A stretch of 64,000 nt of DNA from Coprococcus sp. (GCA_017935345.1 JAGBHU010000016.1:248001-312000), one strand, 5' to 3'; positions 15,653 to 26,165 are shown, numbered from the stretch's first letter. Numbers and translations are program-made. Notes: generated by a model not told the origin, from the letters alone.

Positions 15653-16834
15653 ATGTCAAGAAAAGTTGTTTTAGCAGGCGCATGCCGTACAGCTATTGGA
15701 ACAATGGGTGGTGCATTAAGCACAACACCGGCACCGGTATTAGGTTCAATTGTTATTAAGGAAGCTCTTAACAGAGCAGGTGTACCTGCAGAGCAGGTAG
15801 ACCATGTATATATGGGATGTGTTATCCAGGCAGGTCTTGGTCAGAATGTAGCCCGTCAGGCTTCAATCAAGGCAGGTCTTCCTATTGAGACACCGGCCGT
15901 TACAGTGAACGTAGTTTGTGGTTCAGGTCTTAACTGTGTAAACATGGCTGCACAGATGATTCAGGCAGGAGATGCGGATATCGTTGTTGCAGGTGGTATG
16001 GAGAACATGTCAATGGCTCCATATGCTTTAAAGCAGGCACGTTTCGGTTACAGAATGAACAACAATACAATTGTAGATACAATGGTAAACGATGCATTAT
16101 GGGATGCCTTCAATGACTATCATATGGGTATCACAGCAGAGAATGTATGTGAGAAGTATGGTATTACAAGAGAAGAGCTTGATATATTTGCAGCGAAGTC
16201 ACAGCAGAAGACTGAGGCAGCTCAGAAGTCAGGCGCATTTAAGAAGGAGATTGTTCCTGTTGAGGTTAAGAAGAAAAAGGAAACAATTATTTTCGATACA
16301 GATGAAGGTCCACGTCCTGGTACTACTGCTGAGAGTATCGCAAGACTTCGTCCTGCATTCAAGCCGGATGGTCTTGTAACGGCTGCAAACGCATCAGGTA
16401 TCAATGACGGCGCAGCAGCTATCGTTGTTATGAGCGAAGAGAAGGCTAAGGAGCTTGGCGTTAAGCCGATGGCTACATTTGTTGCAGGAGCACTTGGTGG
16501 TGTAGATCCATCTATCATGGGTGTTGGTCCTGTTGCTTCAACAAAGAAGGTTATGGCAAAGACCGGTATGACAATTGACCAGTTTGATATTATTGAGGCA
16601 AATGAGGCATTTGCAGCACAGTCAATCGCTGTTCAGAAGGAGCTTGGCTTTACAGATGAGCAGTTAAATCCAAATGGTGGTGCCATTGCACTCGGACATC
16701 CGGTTGGTGCTTCAGGCTGTCGTATTCTTGTTACACTTCTTCATGAGATGGAAGCAAAGGATGCTAAGACAGGTCTTGCTACACTTTGTATCGGTGGTGG
16801 AATGGGCTGCTCAACGATTGTTACAAGAGAGTAA
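15653..16834 (+). CDS. thlA: Acetyl-CoA acetyltransferase (thiolase)
   Basis: Thiolase condenses two acetyl-CoA to acetoacetyl-CoA, the first step of butyrate formation. The 393-residue protein has the acyl-accepting Cys89 in VVCGSGLN, the base His349 in GHPVGASG, and Cys379 in CIGGGMG, all in normal positions. The start has a TGGAGG site at 15637-15642. It heads six genes, all in the same direction with short gaps, that together make butyryl-CoA. Codon use is strongly biased to a small set, as expected for a highly expressed gene. A biosynthetic role is inferred from the operon. Confidence 0.97.
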   Translation: MSRKVVLAGACRTAIGTMGGALSTTPAPVLGSIVIKEALNRAGVPAEQVDHVYMGCVIQAGLGQNVARQASIKAGLPIETPAVTVNVVCGSGLNCVNMAAQMIQAGDADIVVAGGMENMSMAPYALKQARFGYRMNNNTIVDTMVNDALWDAFNDYHMGITAENVCEKYGITREELDIFAAKSQQKTEAAQKSGAFKKEIVPVEVKKKKETIIFDTDEGPRPGTTAESIARLRPAFKPDGLVTAANASGINDGAAAIVVMSEEKAKELGVKPMATFVAGALGGVDPSIMGVGPVASTKKVMAKTGMTIDQFDIIEANEAFAAQSIAVQKELGFTDEQLNPNGGAIALGHPVGASGCRILVTLLHEMEAKDAKTGLATLCIGGGMGCSTIVTRE

Positions 16835-16914
16835 TTGAAAGTTTGATACAGTCAATATACATTTAGATAGCCGATACATATCGTTGGCTATAGAATTCAT
16901 GGAGGTTCATTAAT

Positions 16915-17706
16915 ATGGAGTTCGTAACATATGAGCAGGAAGGATTTGTTGGTGTTGTTACCATCAATCGTCCTAAGGCGTTAAACGCACTGAACAGTAC
17001 AGTTCTTGAAGAGCTTGAGGCAACATTTAAGGCTGTAGATTTGGATACGACAAGATGTCTTATCCTTACAGGTGCAGGTGAGAAGTCATTTGTAGCCGGA
17101 GCTGATATCGGAGAAATGTCAACACTTACAAAGGCAGAAGGTGAGGCATTTGGTAAGAAGGGAAATGATGTATTCAGAATGATAGAAACTTTCCCGATTC
17201 CTGTAATTGCTGCTGTTAACGGTTTTGCACTTGGCGGTGGTTGTGAGATTTCAATGAGCTGTGATATCAGAATCTGTTCTGAGAATGCTGTATTTGGTCA
17301 GCCTGAGGTTGGTCTTGGAATTACACCCGGATTTGGCGGAACACAGAGACTTGCCCGTCTTGTAGGCGAAGGTATGGCAAAGCAGATGATTTACACGGCA
17401 AGAAATATTAAGGCTGATGAGGCTTACAGAATCGGTCTTGTAAATGCTGTATATCCACTTGAGGAGCTTCTTCCGGTAGCGAAGAAGATGGCGGCAGGTA
17501 TTGCTGCAAATGCACCGATTGCCGTCCGCAACTGTAAGAAGGCCATTAATGACGGTATGCAGGTTGATATGGACAAGGCAATCGTTATCGAGGAAAAATT
17601 ATTTGGCGACTGCTTCGAGACAGAAGACCAGAAGGCAGGTATGGGTAATTTCCTTGAGAAGGATAAGGAGAAGAAACTTAAGGTTGTTCCTTTCCAGAAC
17701 AAGTAA
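16915..17706 (+). CDS. crt: 3-hydroxybutyryl-CoA dehydratase (crotonase)
   Basis: Crotonase dehydrates 3-hydroxybutyryl-CoA to crotonyl-CoA. The 263-residue protein shows the enoyl-CoA hydratase fold markers: FVAGADIGEMS for CoA binding, GFALGGGCEISMSCDIR for the oxyanion-hole region, and FGQPEVGLGITPGFGGTQRL with the catalytic glutamate. The ATG has a TGGAGG site. An 80-base gap separates it from thl, and hbd follows after 30 bases. Hydration in the reverse sense is possible, but the surrounding bcd-etf genes fix the direction towards butyryl-CoA. Confidence 0.96.
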   Translation: MEFVTYEQEGFVGVVTINRPKALNALNSTVLEELEATFKAVDLDTTRCLILTGAGEKSFVAGADIGEMSTLTKAEGEAFGKKGNDVFRMIETFPIPVIAAVNGFALGGGCEISMSCDIRICSENAVFGQPEVGLGITPGFGGTQRLARLVGEGMAKQMIYTARNIKADEAYRIGLVNAVYPLEELLPVAKKMAAGIAANAPIAVRNCKKAINDGMQVDMDKAIVIEEKLFGDCFETEDQKAGMGNFLEKDKEKKLKVVPFQNK

Positions 17707-17736
17707 TATAAAATAATATTTTAGGAGGATTTAAAA

Positions 17737-18576
17737 ATGGTAGTAGGCATTATTGGTGCAGGAACAATGGGTTCCGGTATTGCACAGGCATTTGCCATGA
17801 CAGATGGTTATGAAGTATGTCTTTGTGACATCAAGCAGGAGTTTGCTGATGGCGGAAAGGCAAAAATTGAGAAAAACATCAATTTCCTTGTAGGCAAGGA
17901 AAAAATTACTGCTGAGAAGGGTGCAGAGATTCTTGGAAAGATTAAGACAGGATTAAAAGATATCTGTACAGATTGTGATTTAGTTATCGAGGTTGCTCCT
18001 GAGAGCATGGAGATTAAGAAGGCAACATTTAAGGAGTTAATGGATATTGTTAAGCCGGAGTGTATGTTTGCAACAAATACATCTTCACTTTCAATTACTG
18101 AAATTGGTGCAGGCCTTGACAGACCGATTATTGGTATGCATTTCTTCAATCCTGCTGACAGAATGAAGCTCGTTGAGGTTATTGCAGGTGAGAATACACC
18201 TGATGAGCTTGTTGAAACCATTAAGAAGATATCTGTTGAAATCGGTAAGGAGCCTGTTCAGGTGAATGAAGCTCCTGGTTTCGTTGTAAATAGAATTCTG
18301 ATTCCTATGATTAACGAAGCAATCGGTATCTATGCTGACGGTGTTGCTTCCGTTGAAGGTATTGACACAGCGATGAAGCTTGGTGCAAATCATCCAATGG
18401 GACCACTTGCGCTTGGCGATTTAGTTGGCCTTGATATTGTTCTTGCTATTATGAATGTTCTTTATGATGAGACAGGCGACCCTAAGTATCGTCCAAATCC
18501 ACTTCTTAAGAAGATGGTTCGTGCAGGCAAGCTTGGTCGTAAGACAGGTAAGGGCTTCTACGATTACAGCAAGTAA
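17737..18576 (+). CDS. hbd: 3-hydroxybutyryl-CoA dehydrogenase
   Basis: This NAD(P)-dependent enzyme reduces acetoacetyl-CoA to 3-hydroxybutyryl-CoA. The Rossmann motif [13 protein letters not shown] begins near residue 6. The catalytic histidine is in [16 protein letters not shown] and the substrate domain has [18 protein letters not shown] and [16 protein letters not shown]. At 279 residues it is the usual short monofunctional form. The start has AGGAGG. It lies between crt and bcd, an order common in Lachnospiraceae. Confidence 0.97.
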   Translation: MVVGIIGAGTMGSGIAQAFAMTDGYEVCLCDIKQEFADGGKAKIEKNINFLVGKEKITAEKGAEILGKIKTGLKDICTDCDLVIEVAPESMEIKKATFKELMDIVKPECMFATNTSSLSITEIGAGLDRPIIGMHFFNPADRMKLVEVIAGENTPDELVETIKKISVEIGKEPVQVNEAPGFVVNRILIPMINEAIGIYADGVASVEGIDTAMKLGANHPMGPLALGDLVGLDIVLAIMNVLYDETGDPKYRPNPLLKKMVRAGKLGRKTGKGFYDYSK

Positions 18577-18618
18577 TCATGGAAGATTGTAAAAGTTTTT
18601 GATGGAGGAAAAATTAGA

Positions 18619-19785
18619 ATGAATTTCGCTTTAGACAAGAAGTATGAAATGGCGCAGAATTTATTTAGAGAGTTTGCGCAGAATGAAGTTAAGCCTCTTG
18701 CACAGGAAATTGATGAAAATCACAGATTCCCTAGAGAGACAGTTGAAAAAATGGCTAAATATGGTTTCTTAGGAATCCCTGTTGCAAAGGAAGACGGCGG
18801 ACAGGGTTGTGACCCTCTTACATACGTTATGTGTGTTGAGGAGCTTTCTAAGGTTTGTGGTACTACAGGTGTTATTGTATCTGCACATACATCACTTTGT
18901 GTAGACCCTATTCAGACATACGGTACTCCGGAGCAGAAGGCAAAGTATCTTCCTGACCTTGCTTCAGGCAGAAAGCTTGGTGCATTCGGTCTTACAGAAC
19001 CTGGTGCAGGTACAGATGCTCAGGGTCAGCAGACAAAGGCTGTTCTTGACGGTGACGAGTGGGTACTGAATGGTTCAAAATGCTTTATCACAAACGGTAA
19101 GGAAGCAGACGTATATATTGTAATTGCTGTAACAGGTACTGTTGAGAAGCGTGGCAGAAAGATGAAAGAGATTTCTGCATTTATCGTAGATAAGGGCACA
19201 CCTGGATTTACATTTGGTACAAAAGAGAATAAGATGGGTATTTGCGGCTCTTCAACATATGAGCTTATCTTTACCGATTGCCGTATTCCAAAGGATGCGC
19301 TTCTTGGTCAGAAGGGCAAGGGCTTTGGAATTGCAATGCATACACTTGATGGTGGACGTATTGGTATCGCTGCTCAGGCACTTGGTATTGCAGAGGGTGC
19401 TCTTGAAACAACTATTGCTTATGTAAAGGAAAGAAAGCAGTTTGGTCGTTCAATCGCTCAGTTCCAGAATACACAGTTTGTATTGGCTGATCTTGCAACA
19501 AAGGTTGAGGCTGCTAAGTTACTTGTATATAAAGCAGCTATGACAAAGGCTCAGTATCAGGCTGACCATAAGACTTCATATTCAGTTGAAGCTGCTATGG
19601 CGAAGCTTTATGCTGCTGAGGTAGCTATGGAAGTTACTACAAAATGTGTTCAGTTACATGGTGGCTACGGTTACATCAAGGAATATGATGTTGAGCGTAT
19701 GATGCGTGATGCTAAGATTACAGAGATTTACGAAGGAACTTCAGAAGTTCAGCGTATGGTAATCTCTGCAAACTTATTAAAGTAA
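18619..19785 (+). CDS. bcd: Butyryl-CoA dehydrogenase
   Basis: Bcd is an FAD-containing acyl-CoA dehydrogenase that reduces crotonyl-CoA to butyryl-CoA. With EtfAB it forms an electron-bifurcating complex that also reduces ferredoxin with NADH. The 388-residue protein shows AFGLTEPGAGTDAQG for FAD and substrate contact, CFITNGKEADVYIV, and the C-terminal YEGTSEVQRMVI that carries the catalytic glutamate. The start has TGGAGG. etfB begins 15 bases after its stop. Bifurcation is established for Clostridial homologues and is inferred here from the operon. Confidence 0.97.
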   Translation: MNFALDKKYEMAQNLFREFAQNEVKPLAQEIDENHRFPRETVEKMAKYGFLGIPVAKEDGGQGCDPLTYVMCVEELSKVCGTTGVIVSAHTSLCVDPIQTYGTPEQKAKYLPDLASGRKLGAFGLTEPGAGTDAQGQQTKAVLDGDEWVLNGSKCFITNGKEADVYIVIAVTGTVEKRGRKMKEISAFIVDKGTPGFTFGTKENKMGICGSSTYELIFTDCRIPKDALLGQKGKGFGIAMHTLDGGRIGIAAQALGIAEGALETTIAYVKERKQFGRSIAQFQNTQFVLADLATKVEAAKLLVYKAAMTKAQYQADHKTSYSVEAAMAKLYAAEVAMEVTTKCVQLHGGYGYIKEYDVERMMRDAKITEIYEGTSEVQRMVISANLLK

Positions 19786-19800
19786 TAGGAGGTACTTAAC

Positions 19801-20586
19801 GTGAAGGTTATAGTTTGTATAAAGCAGGTACCTGATACAAAGGGTGGCGTTCAGTTCAACCCGGATGGTACATTAAACAGAGCAGCAATGCTTACAATCA
19901 TGAACCCTGATGATAAGGCAGGTCTTGAGGCTGCTCTTAGATTAAAGGATCAGTATGGTGCTGAGGTAACAGTTGTAACAATGGGTCTTCCTAAGGCTGC
20001 GGATGTTCTTCAGGAAGCAATTGCTATGGGTGCTGACAAGGGTGTTCTGATTACAGACCGTGTTCTTGGTGGAGCTGATACATGGGCAACATCAACAACA
20101 ATTGCCGGTGCTTTAAGAAAGTTAGATTATGATTTGATTATCACAGGCCGTCAGGCTATTGATGGTGATACGGCTCAGGTTGGACCACAGATTGCTGAGC
20201 ATCTTGGACTTCCTGTAATTTCATATGCACAGGAGATTAAAGTTGACGGAGATTCCGTTATCGTTAAGCGTCAGTATGATGACGGATATCATATGTTAAA
20301 GGCTAAGATGCCATGTCTTATTACAGCACTTTCAGAATTAAATGAGCCTAGATATATGACACCGGGTGGAATCTTTGATGCTGTTAATGCTGAGATTACA
20401 ACATTTGGAAGAGCTGATCTTGTAGATGTTGATGATTCAAACATCGGACTGAAAGGTTCACCTACAAAGATTGCCAAGGCTTCAGATAAGGTTAGAAAAG
20501 GTGCAGGTGAAAAGGTTGTACCTGATTCTCCGGATGAGGCAGTAAGCTATATTGTTGGCAAATTAAAGGATAAGCATATAATCTAA
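19801..20586 (+). CDS. etfB: Electron transfer flavoprotein, beta subunit
   Basis: EtfB is the 261-residue subunit that, in Bcd-Etf complexes, carries the bifurcating FAD and receives NADH electrons. The start is GTG with a good AGGAGG at spacing 7. Family signatures are MKVIVCIKQVPDT at the N terminus, NPDDKAGLEAALRL, and the VGPQIAEHLGLPVISYAQEI stretch. A gap of 17 bases leads to etfA. No fusion or truncation is visible. Confidence 0.97.
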   Translation: MKVIVCIKQVPDTKGGVQFNPDGTLNRAAMLTIMNPDDKAGLEAALRLKDQYGAEVTVVTMGLPKAADVLQEAIAMGADKGVLITDRVLGGADTWATSTTIAGALRKLDYDLIITGRQAIDGDTAQVGPQIAEHLGLPVISYAQEIKVDGDSVIVKRQYDDGYHMLKAKMPCLITALSELNEPRYMTPGGIFDAVNAEITTFGRADLVDVDDSNIGLKGSPTKIAKASDKVRKGAGEKVVPDSPDEAVSYIVGKLKDKHII

Positions 20587-20603
20587 TAAATAAAGGAAAA
20601 GTG

Positions 20604-21674
20604 GTGAATAAAATGGGCGCAATGAACGCAGAAGATATGAAGAACTACAAAGGCGTATTTGTCTTTGCACAGCAGGTAGATAATAAGTTAAGTGGTATTT
20701 CTTTTGAATTAATCGGCGAAGGCAAGAGACTTGCTGAGAAGCTCGATACAGACGTAACTGCAGTATTAATCGGTTCTGATGTAAAGAATCTTGTTGATGA
20801 GCTTGCAGCATACGGCGCAGATAAGGTTATCGTTGTTGACGATCCGGAATTAAAGGATTACAGAACTGAGCCATATGCACATGCTCTTAGCTCGGTAATT
20901 AATGAGTATAAGCCGGAGATTATGTTAGTTGGTGCTACAGCAATCGGTAGAGACCTGGGCCCTACTGTTTCAGCAAGAGTCGCTACAGGTCTTACAGCAG
21001 ACTGTACATTACTTGAGATTGGTGATTTCCCTCTTGTTGCACTTCCAAATCAGGAGCAGAAGCATAATCAGCTTTTGATGACACGTCCTGCATTCGGTGG
21101 TAATACAATTGCTACGATTGCATGTCCTGACAACCGTCCACAGATGGCAACCGTTCGTCCGGGTGTTATGCAGAAGCTTGAGAAGGTAGAAGGCGCAAAG
21201 GCTGAGGTTATCGAGTATAATCCGGGATTTACACCAAACAATAAGTACGTTGAAATACTTGAAATCGCTAAGGCTGTTTCGGATATCAAGGATATTATGG
21301 ATGCAAAGATTCTTGTTTCCGGTGGTCGTGGTGTTGGTTCAGCAGAGAACTTCAAGATTCTTGAGGATTTGGCAGAGGTTCTTGGCGGACAGGTTTCATG
21401 CTCACGTGCAGTTGTTGATTCAGGCTGGAAGCCAAAGGAGCTTCAGGTTGGTCAGACAGGAAAGACTGTTCGTCCACAGCTTTACTTTGCAATCGGTATT
21501 TCAGGTGCCATCCAGCACGTTGCAGGTATGGAAGAGTCAGACATCATTGTTGCAATCAACAAGGATGAGGATGCTCCAATCTTCGATGTAGCTGATTACG
21601 GTATTGTAGGTGACTTAAATAAGATCGTTCCTGCACTTACAGAGGCTATTAAGGCTGAAATGGCTAATAAGTAA
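20604..21674 (+). CDS. etfA: Electron transfer flavoprotein, alpha subunit
   Basis: EtfA pairs with EtfB and carries the second FAD. The conserved C-terminal FAD domain shows [11 protein letters not shown], then [11 protein letters not shown] and [14 protein letters not shown], then [15 protein letters not shown] and [24 protein letters not shown] 20604 is preferred because AGGA lies six bases upstream; an ATG at 20613 is an alternative that removes three residues. The protein has 356 residues from GTG. It closes the operon and a strong terminator follows. No butyrate kinase or butyryl-CoA:acetate CoA-transferase gene is in this window. Confidence 0.96.
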   Translation: MNKMGAMNAEDMKNYKGVFVFAQQVDNKLSGISFELIGEGKRLAEKLDTDVTAVLIGSDVKNLVDELAAYGADKVIVVDDPELKDYRTEPYAHALSSVINEYKPEIMLVGATAIGRDLGPTVSARVATGLTADCTLLEIGDFPLVALPNQEQKHNQLLMTRPAFGGNTIATIACPDNRPQMATVRPGVMQKLEKVEGAKAEVIEYNPGFTPNNKYVEILEIAKAVSDIKDIMDAKILVSGGRGVGSAENFKILEDLAEVLGGQVSCSRAVVDSGWKPKELQVGQTGKTVRPQLYFAIGISGAIQHVAGMEESDIIVAINKDEDAPIFDVADYGIVGDLNKIVPALTEAIKAEMANK

Positions 21675-21696
21675 GATAAAATAGAAAATCTTTATT

Positions 21697-21731
21697 ATAA
21701 AGGTGGTAACCATGTGTTACCACCTTTTATT
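21697..21731 (+). terminator. Intrinsic terminator of the butyryl-CoA operon
   Basis: Perfect 12-base arms AAAGGTGGTAAC and GTTACCACCTTT around a five-base loop, followed by TATT. Confidence 0.88.
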
Positions 21732-21739
21732 AAAATTCT

Positions 21740-21994
21740 TTTAAACCTGATATTTTTTGTAGTGTAGTATAAGTTTGTAATGTATTAAATTTAATATATA
21801 TATAGGAAAAAGAAGTCTTATATTTTTAGTGATTGATAGTTGAAGATATTTATTTATCGTTTATAAAATATGTTGATATAATTTTAAAGATAATCGGATT
21901 CAAAAATAGTAGTCATAGTCATGTAGCAGAAATATGTAGCACTAGGGATTTTAATAATAATTCAAGGATTAAATGTAAAAGGGGATTCATTCAA
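21740..21994 (+). other. AT-rich leader region without a gene
   Basis: The frame of the next gene stays open for 54 codons upstream of its ATG, but no ribosome site supports a start there. An extended -10 promoter is the only signal I see; no known riboswitch motif was recognised. Confidence 0.4.
21874..21882 (+). promoter_or_regulatory. Extended -10 promoter of the VWA gene
   Basis: TGATATAAT about 113 bases upstream of the start at 21995; the -35 region is weak. Confidence 0.4.
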
Positions 21995-24900
21995 ATGAGA
22001 AAAAATAGATTAATGGAAATTTGTGTGATTATTTTAAGTATTTTATTGCTATTAAATGGTTTCATGATGTTACCATTATCGGCAAAGGAAGTGGAAAAAT
22101 ATCCATATATAATGTTTGCGGCATCATCGGAAGATGGGGCTATAACAATTAATGCAGATAATATATGTATTAATGGACAGGTTGCAACAAATGGAACAAT
22201 AATTTCATCAAGCAATATGAATATGAATGGAACAAAGACAGAAAATGCAGAAGAAGAAATGGTTGTTTTATTAAATAAAATTGATAGTAAATTTTTTTCT
22301 GATAATTTTTACAATGAATATGAAGAAGATTGCAGTATAGAAAAGCAGAATATCAATATTGATATTCCTATGGAGGTTTTGGGAGAAATTTATATGGATG
22401 GAAATATAAATTTATGTACTGCAATTAAGGCGGAAAAAAGTATTTCGTTAAATGGAGAGGTAAAGAATACAAATGATGCGATAATATTTTCAAAATCGGG
22501 AGATATCGTAATTGATGGTACAAATATAAATCTGAATGGTCTGATATATGCACCCCATGGAAATGTTAAGATAACAGCTAAGAATTTAAATTTGAATAGT
22601 ATCATTATAATTGCGGACAAAATTGAGATAAGCAGTCCTAGTGTAAATGCAAATTATAGTGATATCATGTCAGAATTTGTCGGAATTACATCTGAGTCAG
22701 AAACAGAACAAACGACGGAGGATATAACTACAGATAATACAGAGGAGATAACCGAAGAATCTGGCAATAGTAAATCCGATGAAAAATGTATTAAACTTGA
22801 TACCTTGATTGCAGATTTTAATAATTGGGGTAACTATACTGATATGGACAGGGATGGACTGCCTGATGAAGTAGAAGAGATTATAGGCAGTAATAAGTCT
22901 TTCGTTGATACGGATGGAGATGGTTTAAGTGACTATTTTGAGTTTATAATGCTTGGTACAGACCCAACAACGAAAGATACAGATGAAAATAAGATTGAAG
23001 ATGGTAATGAAGATTTTGATAATGATGGACTGACAAATTATGAGGAATACATATATAGTACCATTCCATGGGAAAAAGATTCTGACGATGATAATATGTC
23101 AGATGGTGATGAGATTCTCATATATCACACGAATCCTCTTATAAAGGATACGGATGACGATGGATTAACAGATGGAGATGAGATAATGCTTGGGACAGAC
23201 CCTAATAATCCTGATACAAACGGAAACGGAGTCTCTGACGGTGATGAGAGATATGAGCAGACATTTGTATATGAAGTTGAAGAGCGTGCGTGCGAGATAA
23301 GAAAAATTATGGTAGAGGCAGAAGCCACAGGAAGTATTCAGACTACAACAACAGTAAATAATTTAATGAATAAGGATATAATTTGCTCTGAAGTGGCAGG
23401 ACTTGTCGGTAATCCGTTTGAGATAGAAACTACATCAGAGTTTGATATGGCGAGACTGACATTTGTAGTCGATGTGACCAGACTTGGAAATACGGACTTT
23501 AATAATCTTTTGATTCTATGGTATGATGAGGAAAATGGAACATTTGTGGAGCTTGAAACAGAACATAATGAGGAGACAGGGGAAATAAGCACTCAAATGA
23601 CACATTTTAGTAAATATATGATTGTGGATAGCGAAATGTGGTTTGCGGCATGGATGAAGGATTTAGGGTATAGAGAACCTTATGCATCAAATTGTACAGT
23701 AATTGCAATTGATTGTTCTAAAAATATGGAGACTTCAGACCCCATTACTGTAGGTCGATATTCGGATGCATATGCAACAATATCTAAAGCAAATTTATGT
23801 CAACGTTTTTATGCAGCGGTTAGTTTTATTCATGCAATGGGTCCAAATGATGATGCATGTACTATAACATTTAATGATTATACTGATTTGAATACTAGTA
23901 TTACAGATAAAAAAGAATCATTGATTAGAAGCCTTATGTTTATAACAAATACGGGATTAAAAGACTTAGAGTTGGTGGTTCAAAAATCTCTATTTGCGAT
24001 TTCTACTTCAAAAAAGAAATATACGTCAAAAAATATTATACTGTTAACAGACGGAAGCTCTTATGTTCGTGATGAGGTACTTGATGAGGCTGTTGAAAAA
24101 AATGTTAAGATTTATACAGTAGGCTTGGGGAATAACGTATATGAGAGCAGATTAAAACATATTGCTGAATATACAGGTGGAGAATATTATGATGCATATA
24201 CTTCAGATGAGTTGATATCAATATATTCAAAATTAGGCTTTGACCAAGGCGTTGTTGATAAAACAGATAGTGATGGCGATGGTCTGTATGATATACTGGA
24301 AACAGGCGGAATCAGGACGCAAAATGGGAAAATTATATATACAAATCCATATTCAAGGGATACAGATGGGGACAATATAGATGATGGTGCAGAGATTGAC
24401 CCGATACCAAGAAAACGGTATATTACAAGAGGAGATAATACATATGTGGAATACTATTTTTATATGTGGACAGACCCTACTAAAAATGATACCGATGATG
24501 ACGGTTATTCGGATTCTGATGAAAAGAAACAGGACAGCAACGGGACTTATAATGATATGGAGTATTATCATTGGAATAAAGGATTTTTCTCAGTAAACTA
24601 TCCGGGAGGTTCATCATGGTCAGGAGGGAATTATATTGTTGACAAAGCATGGATTTCCTATGGTGGAGCACAAGCATGGTTTTATGGAGAACCAAAATGG
24701 TACTCGATTCTTGATGGAGATTATTATCTAAGCAGTAGTGGATGTGGATTAATATCTGCGTCTGATGTATTGCTTTATATGGCATTAATCAATAACCGGT
24801 ATGCAACGGAACTTACTGCTATTGTTCAGTATGAAGACTTTGGTTATATAAACTATAATTCGTATTATTCCTATATATTAGAAATGGAAGACAAATATTT

Positions 24901-25339
24901 ATCGATTTTAGGCCCGCTAGGTATTAATGGTTTCAGCATTGCTTCAGGAGTCAATGAGTATAGTGAGGATTATAATCTGGGATTAAATGCTGTATGGGGA
25001 CATGATTCGGATAAAATATTAGAACGTATCAAGGAAATGCTAAATAATGGGATACCTGTAACATTGTCTATAGGACCTAGTTCAGATTCCAAAATTAAAT
25101 TATATGACTTTGACCTTTATACAGAAAATGGACCGGATTTTGTTGAATCAAATCATAGCGATACAAATAATCATTATGTGACTGTTACGGGAATGGTAAT
25201 AGACAATATCAAAAAACAAACAGTTTTGGAAGTGTCTACATGGGGAAAAATCTATTACATTAAGTTTGATGAATATATGGATTATATATCCAGCTACAGT
25301 AATTCTATTTTTAGTAATATTTTATATATTGAAAAGTAA
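21995..25339 (+). CDS. Secreted TSP3-VWA-C39-like multidomain surface protein
   Basis: A 1114-residue exported protein. The ATG at 21995 has AGGGGA nine bases upstream and opens a signal peptide (MRKNRLMEICVIILSILLLL to about residue 32). Residues 40-240 hold short beta-rich repeats with many N-I-N-L-N-G motifs, resembling a beta-helix. Residues 286-420 are thrombospondin type 3-like calcium repeats (DTDGDGLSD, DTDDDGLTDGDE). Residues 569-750 form a von Willebrand A domain whose metal site reads DCSKN instead of DxSxS. Residues 756-846 are more calcium repeats. Residues 903-1114 resemble a C39-like papain-fold peptidase with Cys917 in SSGCGLIS, His1060 in NNHYVTVTG and STWGK. There is no LPXTG sorting motif. 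A role in adhesion or surface processing is inferred. Confidence 0.8.
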   Translation: MRKNRLMEICVIILSILLLLNGFMMLPLSAKEVEKYPYIMFAASSEDGAITINADNICINGQVATNGTIISSSNMNMNGTKTENAEEEMVVLLNKIDSKFFSDNFYNEYEEDCSIEKQNINIDIPMEVLGEIYMDGNINLCTAIKAEKSISLNGEVKNTNDAIIFSKSGDIVIDGTNINLNGLIYAPHGNVKITAKNLNLNSIIIIADKIEISSPSVNANYSDIMSEFVGITSESETEQTTEDITTDNTEEITEESGNSKSDEKCIKLDTLIADFNNWGNYTDMDRDGLPDEVEEIIGSNKSFVDTDGDGLSDYFEFIMLGTDPTTKDTDENKIEDGNEDFDNDGLTNYEEYIYSTIPWEKDSDDDNMSDGDEILIYHTNPLIKDTDDDGLTDGDEIMLGTDPNNPDTNGNGVSDGDERYEQTFVYEVEERACEIRKIMVEAEATGSIQTTTTVNNLMNKDIICSEVAGLVGNPFEIETTSEFDMARLTFVVDVTRLGNTDFNNLLILWYDEENGTFVELETEHNEETGEISTQMTHFSKYMIVDSEMWFAAWMKDLGYREPYASNCTVIAIDCSKNMETSDPITVGRYSDAYATISKANLCQRFYAAVSFIHAMGPNDDACTITFNDYTDLNTSITDKKESLIRSLMFITNTGLKDLELVVQKSLFAISTSKKKYTSKNIILLTDGSSYVRDEVLDEAVEKNVKIYTVGLGNNVYESRLKHIAEYTGGEYYDAYTSDELISIYSKLGFDQGVVDKTDSDGDGLYDILETGGIRTQNGKIIYTNPYSRDTDGDNIDDGAEIDPIPRKRYITRGDNTYVEYYFYMWTDPTKNDTDDDGYSDSDEKKQDSNGTYNDMEYYHWNKGFFSVNYPGGSSWSGGNYIVDKAWISYGGAQAWFYGEPKWYSILDGDYYLSSSGCGLISASDVLLYMALINNRYATELTAIVQYEDFGYINYNSYYSYILEMEDKYLSILGPLGINGFSIASGVNEYSEDYNLGLNAVWGHDSDKILERIKEMLNNGIPVTLSIGPSSDSKIKLYDFDLYTENGPDFVESNHSDTNNHYVTVTGMVIDNIKKQTVLEVSTWGKIYYIKFDEYMDYISSYSNSIFSNILYIEK

Positions 25340-25377
25340 CTAGATTTTGGAATGAAAAAACAGAGGAGAGAATAAGT

Positions 25378-25983
25378 GTGAAGAAAAAAAGAAAGTTGTA
25401 TTTGATTGTATTTTTCATGATAGCTGTATTTATTATTGTATTTATAAATATTACGAAGGAGCCTAAAAGTGAGATATATACAAGGATGAAAAGTCATAAG
25501 AAAACATATTCATCCAATTATAGACTCGAGCGTGCATATCGAGAATATTCAAGTAGTTTGAATCGGTATGTAATGAAATTTGAGTTTAGTCTCAAGAAAT
25601 ATGATGGATGGTTTAAGAGCGTTGTAAAAACATATAATAGTTTTTTGGGAGAGATGAATAATGAATATAAAAATGACTATATTATCTTATATTTTAGTGG
25701 TAAAGAATATGAAGGACCTAATGAAGAATGGTTTTCTATTACCTATATACCTGAAAATAATTATTTAGAAATTTTTTGCAGTATGCGGCATGCCATGAAA
25801 TTATCTGATTTGGCAAAGGCTTTTCCTGATGCGGATAAGATTGAACTGTATACCGTTGAATATGGCAGTATTGAAGAAATTAGCGGCTTTAAGGACTTGG
25901 AGGTAGCAAATTTTAAAAGCAGGCTTACGGAGGAAGAAAAGGAATATATATTGTCATTATATCCCGACTGTATAGTTTATTAA
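25378..25983 (+). CDS. Membrane-anchored protein of unknown function
   Basis: A 201-residue protein starting at GTG 25378 after an AGAGGAGAG site. Residues 1-6 are basic, then about 20 hydrophobic residues (LYLIVFFMIAVFIIVFI) form a single membrane anchor or uncleaved signal, leaving the rest outside. The outer domain is rich in Tyr, Lys and Glu and has no cysteine pair or known motif; it ends in EEEKEYILSLYPDCIVY. It starts 38 bases after the VWA protein and is probably cotranscribed, so it may assist or be bound by it. I do not recognise the family. Confidence 0.65.
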   Translation: MKKKRKLYLIVFFMIAVFIIVFINITKEPKSEIYTRMKSHKKTYSSNYRLERAYREYSSSLNRYVMKFEFSLKKYDGWFKSVVKTYNSFLGEMNNEYKNDYIILYFSGKEYEGPNEEWFSITYIPENNYLEIFCSMRHAMKLSDLAKAFPDADKIELYTVEYGSIEEISGFKDLEVANFKSRLTEEEKEYILSLYPDCIVY

Positions 25984-26117
25984 GGATATTGCATATATAG
26001 AATCTTTGTAACAAATGTATATCAGTATTTGGGGAATATAAGTTTTTTGATATGTAAATCCAGTCATTAAAATATATATTTGAATTAATTATGACATATT
26101 AATGAAAAAGTTAATTT

Positions 26118-26165
26118 AAGTAAGGTACTATACAATATTTAAAAATATAGTACCTTGCTTTTTTT
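26118..26165. terminator. Strong hairpin: terminator and possible operator
   Basis: Arms 26118-26132 and 26146-26160 pair over 15 bases with one G-U, around a 13-base loop, then a T-run. It can end the upstream transcript. The right arm also overlaps the -35 of the next promoter. Confidence 0.75.

Noticed and set aside
21833-21994. Upstream start for the VWA protein
   Set aside because: The open frame continues upstream, but it lacks a ribosome site and would place 54 polar residues before a clear signal peptide.
21889-21994. Riboswitch in the leader of the VWA gene
   Set aside because: No c-di-GMP or other known core motif could be matched.
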